A stretch of DNA of 5,804 bases from Gammaproteobacteria bacterium (lineage in GTDB: Bacteria; Pseudomonadota; Gammaproteobacteria; Pseudomonadales; Azotimanducaceae). Below the pieces are notes generated by a model. The model searched no databases, was not told the DNA's origin, and worked only from the letters and a program-made list of their open reading frames with translations. The DNA lies in assembly GCA_003228415.1 (NCBI GenBank), contig QIDL01000365.1, positions 1 to 5,804 on the forward strand. Reading direction: 5' to 3'. The position numbers and the translations under genes are program-made. This document shows positions 1-5,650 of this stretch, one piece after another (the stretch's first letter is position 1; each line of letters opens with the position of its first letter).

Positions 1-798
1 CATTCCCGCTCCAGTCTTGCGGGCGGTGGCTGCCACCATTTGACCCACCTTGCCTGCAGGACGATGGATTCGGGACTTCGCAATTCCGTAAGGTTCAATC
101 AGCGCATTCAATGACTCTTTGCTGGCTTCGATAGCAACTTTTCGTAGCTTGCGTGGATCGATCACCTCCAGATCGCTCAGCACCTCCGAAAATTCCACCA
201 CCGCTACGCAGTGCACCTTCCCGCCACGCAAACCGGCAAACCTGCTGGCAGCGTCCAGGACATTCAAATTCAACCTCTTATGCTTCTGATCCGGATTTCT
301 CAGGTCCAGCGCGGCCAACACATTGATTTGTGGTTTGGATTTCCTGCGTTTGTATCTGCCATCAGCAGTAACGAACAGCAGTGCTACCGGACATTCCCTG
401 ATCAACTGCCAATCCAGTGGTGCATGGATGAGCGTGTGCGAGCGGTGCACGGACTTCAGCACCAGATCGCAGCCACCATTCGAACCGACTTCGTTGGCGA
501 CCCAATTGCCGATATCATTGGTCCAGGTTACTTCGATGCTCGTCGCCGTAGTCAGAAGGTCAAATTGAGCAATCAATTCACGCAGCCAGATCTCCCGAGC
601 CCGAACGATCTCACGCCGAAGTGCTCTACGCTGACGGGCGGTGAATACATCCTTCTGTTCAACGATCGCGTGCCATACGAAAGACACCAGCCGAAGGTGC
701 ACGCCGGACGCCGCTTGAACTTTCTGTGCTTCGATCAGGGCAATCTGATCGTGTTTGGGCTTGTCGAGCACAACCAGTACAGATCGAAGGTTTTTCAC
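1..798 (-). CDS. UspE-like tandem universal stress protein, 3' end cut off by window edge
   Basis: The frame is open for 266 codons from GTG 798 to the left edge, so the C-terminus is missing. The start is supported by AGGAG at 805-809, six bases upstream. The product looks like a two-domain USP of the UspE type (E. coli UspE has 316 residues). The first domain (about 1-145) begins with the beta strand SVLVVLD, carries DLVLKSVHR at 111-119, and ends in the UspE signature LDWQLIRECPVALLFV (128-143). The second domain restarts near 158 with INVLAALDL. Its nucleotide-binding loop lies outside the window, so binding cannot be judged. The linker at 148-156 is unusually basic (RYKRRKSK) and lacks the Lys-x-x-Trp pattern of the neighbouring paralogue. 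Only 13 bases separate it from the upstream UspE-like gene, which implies co-transcription. UspE proteins are cytoplasmic stress proteins; their biochemical activity is poorly defined. Family assignment is firm, exact role unknown. Confidence 0.85.
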   Translation of the reverse strand, partial: MKNLRSVLVVLDKPKHDQIALIEAQKVQAASGVHLRLVSFVWHAIVEQKDVFTARQRRALRREIVRAREIWLRELIAQFDLLTTATSIEVTWTNDIGNWVANEVGSNGGCDLVLKSVHRSHTLIHAPLDWQLIRECPVALLFVTADGRYKRRKSKPQINVLAALDLRNPDQKHKRLNLNVLDAASRFAGLRGGKVHCVAVVEFSEVLSDLEVIDPRKLRKVAIEASKESLNALIEPYGIAKSRIHRPAGKVGQMVAATARKTGAGM

Positions 799-804
799 CC
801 GGAA

Positions 805-809
805 CTCCT
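805..809 (-). promoter_or_regulatory. Shine-Dalgarno site for the GTG-798 gene
   Basis: AGGAG on the minus strand sits six bases before GTG 798. It fixes the start of a gene with no ATG near its N-terminus. The ATG overlapping the upstream stop (815-813) reads into a stop after six codons, so it is not the start. Confidence 0.7.
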
Positions 810-811
810 GT

Positions 812-1735
812 TCATCCGGCCCAGGGAGCCGGAACGGTAACAACGTCGCAATTGACGGTATGCACAATACGCTCCGAGGTATTACCGAGTAAAACACCTC
901 TCACGCCCTCTCGCGCGTGGGTGCCAACCACCAGCAATGCAGCCTCGGTATCTTCTACCAGCCGAGCCAGTACCTGGGCTGTGTGACCTTCTTCAAGGTG
1001 CAGGTGCCGGAATGAAACCCCGGCCTTTGCCGCCAGACTCTCAGCTCGACCTCTCGCGTCGTCCTCTATCGAGGTTTTGATATCTGCATAGCTCTTCACC
1101 GCTCCAAACTCTCCCACCCAGGGTTCGAATAGAGGATAGGCGTAAACCAGATCCAGCTCGGCTTGAAGCAGTCCAGCCAGCTGCCCGCTGCGACGCAGCA
1201 CCTCCTGATTGAGATCGTCATGTGATTCGTCGAACACATCCAACGCACAGACCAGGGCCGTCTCTGTTCGCCAGGCTTGAGGTTTCACCAGCATGACCGG
1301 GACCTTCGCATGGCGAAGGAGATTCCACTCATCAGGAGTCCGCACCACGCTGGCGATCTGTTCGCCAACGCCGTGCTGCTCCTGGATCGCCTTCAGAATC
1401 AGATCTGCACCGGCACGTTCAGCCGCGTGTAACACTCCCTCCCACGCGCGGGCGTTCCAGAGCGTCGCCGATTCCAGTTTTTTGAATCGACCCCGCGCGT
1501 TATCCAACGCGTCTTCGAGTTGCGCTTCCGCAGATTCGAGAATGAAACTCTTGAGACGGGCCGAATCTTCGATGGCCGACATACTGATCTCCGCCACCCC
1601 TTCGTAAATTACCTGGATGACGTGCACTTCGGCATCCTTGCCCGCCAACACCTCTGCCTTCTCCAGCAGATAGGGCATACTCAACGCGTCGTCCACGACC
1701 ACCAGCAAATTGTCAATATTCTGTTCGGCTACCAC
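812..1735 (-). CDS. UspE-like tandem universal stress protein
   Basis: A complete 307-residue protein, close to the 316 residues of E. coli UspE. The start is GTG with AGGAG (1744-1748) eight bases upstream. Domain 1 (about 1-151) opens with DNLLVVVDDA, carries DLILK at 111-115, and closes with EWNLLRHAKVPVMLVK. It has no nucleotide loop, as is usual for UspE. Domain 2 (about 158-303) opens with ALVCALDVFDESH, where Asp166 matches the conserved beta-1 acidic residue. It ends with GTHAREGVRGVLLGNTSERI (271-290). This is the G-2x-G-9x-G(S/T/N) loop with its second Gly replaced by Ala274; the third Gly is G284, followed by NT. A cytoplasmic soluble protein is expected, with no signal or membrane segment. 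It is first in a minus-strand pair with the gene starting at 798 and diverges from another UspE-like gene at 1904. Whether the altered loop still binds ATP is unclear. Confidence 0.9.
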   Translation of the reverse strand: MVAEQNIDNLLVVVDDALSMPYLLEKAEVLAGKDAEVHVIQVIYEGVAEISMSAIEDSARLKSFILESAEAQLEDALDNARGRFKKLESATLWNARAWEGVLHAAERAGADLILKAIQEQHGVGEQIASVVRTPDEWNLLRHAKVPVMLVKPQAWRTETALVCALDVFDESHDDLNQEVLRRSGQLAGLLQAELDLVYAYPLFEPWVGEFGAVKSYADIKTSIEDDARGRAESLAAKAGVSFRHLHLEEGHTAQVLARLVEDTEAALLVVGTHAREGVRGVLLGNTSERIVHTVNCDVVTVPAPWAG

Positions 1736-1743
1736 TGTGCCAG

Positions 1744-1748
1744 CTCCT
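1744..1748 (-). promoter_or_regulatory. Shine-Dalgarno site for the GTG-1735 gene
   Basis: AGGAG on the minus strand lies eight bases before GTG 1735, which supports a GTG start for this UspE-like gene. Confidence 0.65.
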
Positions 1749-1761
1749 GAAAATTCCTGCG

Positions 1762-1779
1762 AGGTTCAAGTTAAAACCT
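1762..1779. repeat. Inverted repeat AGGTT-N8-AACCT
   Basis: Two perfect 5-base arms flank an AT-rich 8-base spacer, 27 bases upstream of GTG 1735. On the minus strand the site overlaps the weak -10-like TTGAAC. Size and position fit a dimeric repressor operator or a 5' leader hairpin. The arms are short enough to arise by chance, and no known regulator consensus matches. Confidence 0.3.
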
Positions 1780-1851
1780 GGCGCCAATCCAATCGTATCC
1801 GTATTTTTCCATCACGCCTTCGGGATTTACGTACTAGTCTGAAATCGCTTG

Positions 1852-1868
1852 CATCGTCAGTATCGATG
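1852..1868. repeat. Inverted repeat CATCG-N7-CGATG
   Basis: Two perfect 5-base arms around a 7-base spacer end 35 bases before GTG 1904. It could be an operator near the plus-strand promoter or a leader hairpin upstream of the ribosome binding site. The arms are short, so chance is a real possibility. Confidence 0.25.
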
Positions 1869-1889
1869 TGTGTCCCCAGCAATGGACCA

Positions 1890-1895
1890 AGGAGG
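1890..1895 (+). promoter_or_regulatory. Strong Shine-Dalgarno site that sets the GTG-1904 start
   Basis: A full AGGAGG lies eight bases before GTG 1904. In-frame GTG codons also occur at 1868 and 1898. The one at 1898 is only two bases from the site and the one at 1868 lies upstream of it, so 1904 is the best-supported start. Confidence 0.75.
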
Positions 1896-1903
1896 GAGTG
1901 GCT

Positions 1904-2809
1904 GTGACGAAGGAGCCAAAACCGGAATTCCGTAAACTCCTGATTGCCAACGACAATGTCGAGGGTCTGGATATCGCCTTGACCAAGGCAGCACTCATCG
2001 AGCACTACAGCGGTGCGGCCATTGACGTGATTGAAGTCATTTACGACACCATCGCCGAAGAACCTTCCAAGGTTTTGCCCGCCAATGATCGGGCTACTCT
2101 CATCGAGCAGTTGAAAGCCGCCGAACGCAACGGCCTGCGTCGTCTGATCTCTCCCCATGAAGAAAAAGTCGCAGAAATCGGTGCCAGAGTGCTGTGGAAC
2201 AAAAACGCCGCCGAGGGCATCCTGGCTGAACTCGAGAGTACCGACTTTCTCATAAAACCCATATCTCGACACCAGGGCCTGATCAATCGTCTTCATGCTC
2301 CTCTGGATTGGACGCTCATGCGATTGGCACCCTGCCCCGTCCTGGTATCCAAACAGGACTGGACCGGGACCGATCTGGTGATGGCAGCCCTGGATGCGGC
2401 GGACGCTTCGCATCAGGCACTCAACGCCTCGATTCTCCGGACCGCTTGGGATCTGTCACGAATACTCGGCTGCCCATTGCACGCGGTCGCCGCCTATCCG
2501 AGCCTGGGTCAGGTGGTGAGCGAACTGCAGGTAGCAACAGACTATCAGGGTATCAAGGAGGATATGCGCGAAACCCGCGCAGCTCTGATCGATGAACTGG
2601 TCACCAGACTGGGGATATCGGTGGCGCAGATTCATCTGTTGGAGGGCAACGCCCGTGACGCCATTCCACGGCTGTCCAACGAGTTGGGCGCAGTGATCAC
2701 AGTACTCGGCACGGCCGCCCGCCGCGGCCTCTCGCAGTTGATTCTCGGCAACACCTCAGAAGCCATCATCTCTTCCCTGGAGGGCGACCTGGTCACCGTC
2801 CGGGAATGA
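1904..2809 (+). CDS. UspE-like tandem universal stress protein, divergently transcribed
   Basis: A 301-residue two-domain USP if started at GTG 1904, chosen for the AGGAGG eight bases upstream; starting at GTG 1868 would add 12 residues. Domain 1 (about 9-149) opens with FRKLLIANDN, carries DFLIK at 114-118, and ends in LDWTLMRLAPCPVLVSK (134-150), a clear UspE signature. The KQDW at 150-153 mirrors the KPQAW linker of the 1735 gene. Domain 2 (about 157-299) opens with LVMAALDAADASH and ends with the loop GTAARRGLSQLILGNTSEAI (269-288). As in the 1735 gene, the second Gly of the ATP loop is Ala (A272), while G282-N-T is kept. No signal peptide or membrane segment is present. It stands alone on the plus strand, facing the slipin gene 42 bases downstream. 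It probably arose by duplication with inversion from the neighbouring UspE-like genes. ATP binding is uncertain. Confidence 0.9.
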   Translation: MTKEPKPEFRKLLIANDNVEGLDIALTKAALIEHYSGAAIDVIEVIYDTIAEEPSKVLPANDRATLIEQLKAAERNGLRRLISPHEEKVAEIGARVLWNKNAAEGILAELESTDFLIKPISRHQGLINRLHAPLDWTLMRLAPCPVLVSKQDWTGTDLVMAALDAADASHQALNASILRTAWDLSRILGCPLHAVAAYPSLGQVVSELQVATDYQGIKEDMRETRAALIDELVTRLGISVAQIHLLEGNARDAIPRLSNELGAVITVLGTAARRGLSQLILGNTSEAIISSLEGDLVTVRE

Positions 2810-2851
2810 GACCCTGGAACGGACAGTTTCGAACCGGCTGCCGCCTTGGCG
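2810..2851. other. Convergent intergenic gap, no clear terminator
   Basis: The plus-strand UspE-like gene and the minus-strand slipin gene end 42 bases apart. The gap has a GC-rich stretch (CCGGCTGCCGCCTTGGC) that can fold only into short, tight stems, with no T-run on either strand. Transcripts from both sides may overlap or end by another mechanism, such as Rho. No gene is encoded here. Confidence 0.4.
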
Positions 2852-3625
2852 TCACTCGGAATCTTTCGAGATGACGTCGGGCTCGACAATTCGACGCACG
2901 GTATCCATAAAGGAAACAGGCAGCGGGAAGACGATGGTCGAACTTTTCTCGCCCGCAATCTCGGTCAAGGTCTGAAGATATCTCAGCTGCATCGATTCTG
3001 GTTGCCTGGCCAGTGATCGAGCAGCCTCTACCAGCATTTCGGCCGCCTGCTGTTCACCCTGGGCGTGAATGATCTTTGACCGCCTTTCCCGCTCTGCTTC
3101 CGCCTGGCGGGCAATGGCGCGGATCATGCTCTCATCGATGTCCACGTGCTTGATCTCCACGTTAGCCACTTTGATTCCCCATTGATCGGTCTGTTTGTCC
3201 AGTAACGCCTGTATGTCCAGATTGAGCTTTTCGCGCTCGGCAAGGAGCTCATCCAGTTCGTGCTGACCTAAAACCGAACGCAGGGTGGTCTGCGCGAGCT
3301 GACCGGTGGCTTCCATGTAGTTCTCCACGTTGATGATCGCACGCTCAGGATCGACGACCCGAAAATACAGCACGGCATTCACTTTGACAGAGACATTGTC
3401 CCGGGTAATCAGATCCTGTGTCGGAATGTCAAGCACCAGGGTTCGCAGATCTACGCGAACCATCTGCTGAATGACCGGGATGATGATGATCAGCCCGGGG
3501 CCTTTCACCTTTTGAAACCGACCAAGCATGAAGACCACGCCTCGTTCATATTCTCTCAATACCCTAAAGGCACTGATGAGCAGGCCAGCAACAAGTGTAA
3601 GTATGATAATCACAAAAATTTCCAA
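2852..3625 (-). CDS. Slipin, stomatin-like SPFH/band 7 membrane protein
   Basis: A 257-residue slipin, the usual family length. It has one N-terminal hydrophobic segment (about 2-20), then the SPFH domain from REYERGVVFMLGR (24-36) through GPGLIIIIPVIQ (42-53), LDIPTQDLITRDNV (65-78) and TTLRSVLGQHELDELLAERE (113-132). A charged helical stretch (about 165-208, RQAEAERERRSKIIHAQGE) is likely to form coiled coils for oligomerisation. The C-terminus has the family's hydrophobic STIVFPLPVSF (229-239). Slipins form membrane-bound oligomers that scaffold lipid microdomains. In Pyrococcus the partner NfeD protease cleaves the C-terminal hydrophobic region of its stomatin. The start is TTG, with GGGAG (3634-3638) eight bases upstream. 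It lies 12 bases downstream of the NfeD gene and is almost certainly translated from the same message. Confidence 0.93.
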   Translation of the reverse strand: MEIFVIIILTLVAGLLISAFRVLREYERGVVFMLGRFQKVKGPGLIIIIPVIQQMVRVDLRTLVLDIPTQDLITRDNVSVKVNAVLYFRVVDPERAIINVENYMEATGQLAQTTLRSVLGQHELDELLAEREKLNLDIQALLDKQTDQWGIKVANVEIKHVDIDESMIRAIARQAEAERERRSKIIHAQGEQQAAEMLVEAARSLARQPESMQLRYLQTLTEIAGEKSSTIVFPLPVSFMDTVRRIVEPDVISKDSE

Positions 3626-3633
3626 AACTCTTT

Positions 3634-3638
3634 CTCCC
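3634..3638 (-). promoter_or_regulatory. Shine-Dalgarno site for the TTG-started slipin gene
   Basis: GGGAG on the minus strand lies eight bases before TTG 3625, and its first G is the last base of the NfeD stop codon TAG (3640-3638). This overlap suggests translational coupling of the pair. Confidence 0.65.
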
Positions 3639-5077
3639 TATTTGCCTGATCGATCGATATGTTCACTCGTTTGTGTCGGTGCAATGATCAGTGTCAGTCC
3701 ATCCAGGCTTATGACTTCCACTTGATCGCCAGGCACGACCGGCACGGTTGTGCGGGCCTGCCAGGTTTCTCCAAACGCCCGTACCCAACCCGTTTCGGTG
3801 AATGCCTCCATAACCTCCACCGGTGCACCCAGCATCGCTTCCCTGCCGGTCCGGATACCGGCCCATCTGGCTCGGACGGCCGCACCGACGGCGAACAACA
3901 TCACCGCCGCAGTGCTCGCCGCAAATGCGGCGATGACCGATAGTGGCAGGCCGAACTCAGGTGACTGGGTATCCATCAGCATCAGCGAACCCATGACAAA
4001 GGCTACCACACCGGTAATGCCCAGCACTCCCATGGTGGGAGTAAATGCCTCGCCTACCATCATCCCGATGCCAATCAGAATCAATGCCAGACCCGCATAG
4101 TTGACCGGCAGCATCTGCAATCCATAGGCGCCCAACAGCAAACAGACGATCCCGATAACAGCCGGAAAAATCATTCCGGGATTGTAGAATTCCAGGATCA
4201 ACCCATAGACACCAAAGATGAGTAAGCCGTAAGCGATGGTTGGATCGGTGATAATTTTCAGCAGTTCATGTTTCCAGTCGGTCTCCACGACATGGACTCG
4301 CGCTCCATCCGTTTCGAGCGTTACCACACCGGAATCGAGAGTGACCTCCCAACCGTCCACATCGGTCAGAAGTTGTTCAAGATTGTTGCTCACCAGGTCG
4401 ATGACGCCCATTTTCAGTGCTTCCGATGCACGCAGGTTCGCACCTTCTCTGACTGTCTTTTCCGCCCACTCTATGTTCCGGTCTCTGAGTTCTGCCAGAC
4501 CTTGCAGGTAGGCAACCGCGTCGTTGACGACTTTTCGCATCATGGCGTCTGCCGGTGGTGGTGCCTCTGACTCCTGCTCCCGTTTCCCCTGCGCCTTCTG
4601 TTCTTCCTGTTCTTCGCCACCAGGTATCACCGGAGTTGGAGTTGGAGTTGGAGTCGGGGCAGGCGCAATGCTGACCGGGGTCGATGAGCCGATGTTGGTG
4701 GCCGGCGCCATTGCCGCTATGTGACTGGCATAGGTGATATAGGTGCCGGCACTTGCAGCTCGGGCGCCATTCGGTGCCACGTAGGTGATTATGGGAATTC
4801 GTGCGGCGAGGATTCTCTGTACGACATCCCGCATGGCTTTGTCGAGTCCGCCCGGAGTATCCATCCGGATGACAAACGCCACGGCGTCTGCTTCTTCGGC
4901 AGCCGCAATCGAGCGGGTAATGAGATCTGCGGTAGCTGGGCCGAGCGGCCCACTGAATTCTACCAGCCAGACGAGACGGTCGACCCTGGGTTCAGGATCT
5001 GCACCATATGAAAACGGCACCACGGCCAGCCACATCAGGGTGACTGCCGAAGCCAGGAACGTAAGCCCACGACTCAT
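3638..5077 (-). CDS. nfeD: Long-form NfeD (class 1b) membrane-bound ClpP-like serine protease
   Basis: A 479-residue slipin partner protein. A signal peptide (about 1-26, MSRGLTFLAS... ending SYGA) precedes a ClpP-like protease domain (about 32-235). It keeps the core RMDTPGGLDKAMRDVVQRIL (71-90) and the nucleophile motif AASAGTY with Ser109. The presumed general base is Lys182 in KVVNDAVAYLQGLAELRDRN, by analogy to the Ser-Lys dyad of Pyrococcus PH1510. Between these residues sits a low-complexity insert: Pro-Thr repeats (about 138-150) followed by a charged Glu/Gln/Lys stretch (155-172). Five hydrophobic segments follow (about 281-297, 303-320, 326-342, 349-368, 379-401), then an OB-fold NfeD domain (about 410-468) with Trp439. 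The protease domain should lie outside the inner membrane. ATG 5077 has AGGG (5085-5088) seven bases upstream. The slipin gene directly downstream is its usual partner and possible substrate. Confidence 0.93.
   Translation of the reverse strand: MSRGLTFLASAVTLMWLAVVPFSYGADPEPRVDRLVWLVEFSGPLGPATADLITRSIAAAEEADAVAFVIRMDTPGGLDKAMRDVVQRILAARIPIITYVAPNGARAASAGTYITYASHIAAMAPATNIGSSTPVSIAPAPTPTPTPTPVIPGGEEQEEQKAQGKREQESEAPPPADAMMRKVVNDAVAYLQGLAELRDRNIEWAEKTVREGANLRASEALKMGVIDLVSNNLEQLLTDVDGWEVTLDSGVVTLETDGARVHVVETDWKHELLKIITDPTIAYGLLIFGVYGLILEFYNPGMIFPAVIGIVCLLLGAYGLQMLPVNYAGLALILIGIGMMVGEAFTPTMGVLGITGVVAFVMGSLMLMDTQSPEFGLPLSVIAAFAASTAAVMLFAVGAAVRARWAGIRTGREAMLGAPVEVMEAFTETGWVRAFGETWQARTTVPVVPGDQVEVISLDGLTLIIAPTQTSEHIDRSGK
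4632..4655 (-). repeat. Hexanucleotide tandem repeat coding for Pro-Thr repeats in NfeD
   Basis: Four consecutive GGAGT(T/C) hexamers on the plus strand: three identical GGAGTT units, then GGAGTC. They encode the PTPTPTPTP stretch at residues 141-149 of NfeD. The near-identity of the units suggests recent expansion by replication slippage; gain or loss of one unit would keep the reading frame. Confidence 0.8.
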
Positions 5078-5158
5078 GCTTCAACCCTACTCGCAAGGTG
5101 TGCCTAAGCCAACAGTCCTCTAATCGAAGGTCTTCTCTGCTCGATCGGCTCACTCTAC
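5078..5158 (-). promoter_or_regulatory. 81-base gap upstream of nfeD; possible promoter, none convincing
   Basis: This is the widest gap within the right-hand minus-strand group, so it could hold a promoter for nfeD-slipin or separate the USP genes from them. TTGGCT and TAGGGT lie 17 bases apart, but would start transcription almost at the ATG. A short ATCGA/TCGAT inverted repeat has no T-run to make it an intrinsic terminator. Read-through from the USP genes is as likely as a separate promoter. Confidence 0.3.
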
Positions 5159-5635
5159 TCACGGATCGGGAGTGACCTCTACGTTCCTCACTCGAACCGT
5201 CAGTACATCGCAGGGCGCATTGTGCACGACCCCGTTCGCAGTCGAGCCCAGCAACACGCCGGATAAACCATGTCGACCATGGGAGCCAATGACAATGAGA
5301 TCCACACCCCTACTTTCCGCCTGGGCACGAATCTCGACCGCCGGCCGCCCGACCCGGGTAACAACCCTATTCGGTTCGATTCCGAACGCGGCGGCTCGTT
5401 CACGGATATTCTTGGTCATCTCCTGCGCAATCGTTTCTTCCATATCACGAAGCGGCCAGGATGCTGCGAAAGAAGCGCCATCCATGCCGCTGACTCCACC
5501 CATGATCGGAGGGACCACGGTAATCACCTGAATATCCACGGAGCCGCGCGGATTAAGCCCAACGGCTCCCTCGAGAACTTCATCCGCCTCGTCGGTGGCA
5601 TCCAGAGCGATGAGTACCTTTCTGAGCCTGGCCAT
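5159..5635 (-). CDS. Single-domain UspA-family universal stress protein, ATP-binding type
   Basis: A 158-residue protein of typical USP length. Beta-1 is KVLIALDATD (6-15) with Asp12, which in the MJ0577 family contacts adenine. The C-terminal loop GSHGRHGLSGVLLGST (117-132) matches G-2x-G-9x-G(S/T) exactly: G117, G120, G130, S131. It is followed by the usual ANGVVHNAPCDVLTVR. ATP-binding cytoplasmic USPs of this type form dimers and respond to starvation, oxidative or respiratory stress; the specific signal cannot be read from sequence. A Gly-Met-rich loop (about 43-62, PPIMGGVSGMDGASF) lies where many USPs carry a variable insert. ATG 5635 is the only plausible start but lacks a good Shine-Dalgarno (only AAGCAAG just before it). 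It follows the upstream USP by 15 bases and precedes nfeD by 81, probably in one minus-strand operon. Confidence 0.93.
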   Translation of the reverse strand: MARLRKVLIALDATDEADEVLEGAVGLNPRGSVDIQVITVVPPIMGGVSGMDGASFAASWPLRDMEETIAQEMTKNIRERAAAFGIEPNRVVTRVGRPAVEIRAQAESRGVDLIVIGSHGRHGLSGVLLGSTANGVVHNAPCDVLTVRVRNVEVTPDP

Positions 5636-5650
5636 CTTGCTTAACAGCCG

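Larger units (their letters stand above)
1736..1903. promoter_or_regulatory. Divergent intergenic region between two UspE-like genes
   Basis: This 168-base gap must carry promoters for both outward-facing USP transcripts, since both genes start here and nothing else is encoded. It contains two short perfect inverted repeats, listed separately. On the minus strand TTGGAT and TTGAAC lie 17 bases apart upstream of the 1735 start and could be a poor sigma-70 promoter. I found no good -35/-10 pair on the plus strand, and no FNR/Anr (TTGAT-N4-ATCAA) or CRP (TGTGA-N6-TCACA) site on either strand. The regulatory role is inferred from layout only. Confidence 0.5.

Noticed and set aside
211..840. 209-residue plus-strand open frame
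   Set aside because: It lies antisense to the GTG-798 UspE-like gene, which shows clear family motifs. The plus-strand translation has no recognisable domain.
1868..1903. Upstream GTG start for the plus-strand UspE-like gene
   Set aside because: It would place the AGGAGG site inside the coding sequence. The extra 12 residues do not resemble a USP N-terminus.
1766..2413. 215-residue minus-strand open frame crossing the divergent region
   Set aside because: It is antisense to the 1904 UspE-like gene, has low-complexity content with no family resemblance, and lies across the region where both USP genes start.
2810..2851. Possible bidirectional terminator between the convergent genes
   Set aside because: Stems are only three to four base pairs with very small loops, and there is no T-run on either strand.
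4236..5123. Several 90-112-residue plus-strand frames opposite nfeD
   Set aside because: All are shadows of the NfeD coding strand, which has intact protease, membrane and OB-fold regions. The Gly-Val repeat they contain is the complement of the Pro-Thr repeat.
5105..5150. Inverted ATCGA/TCGAT pair upstream of nfeD as a terminator
   Set aside because: The arms are five bases with a long spacer and no T-run, well within chance.
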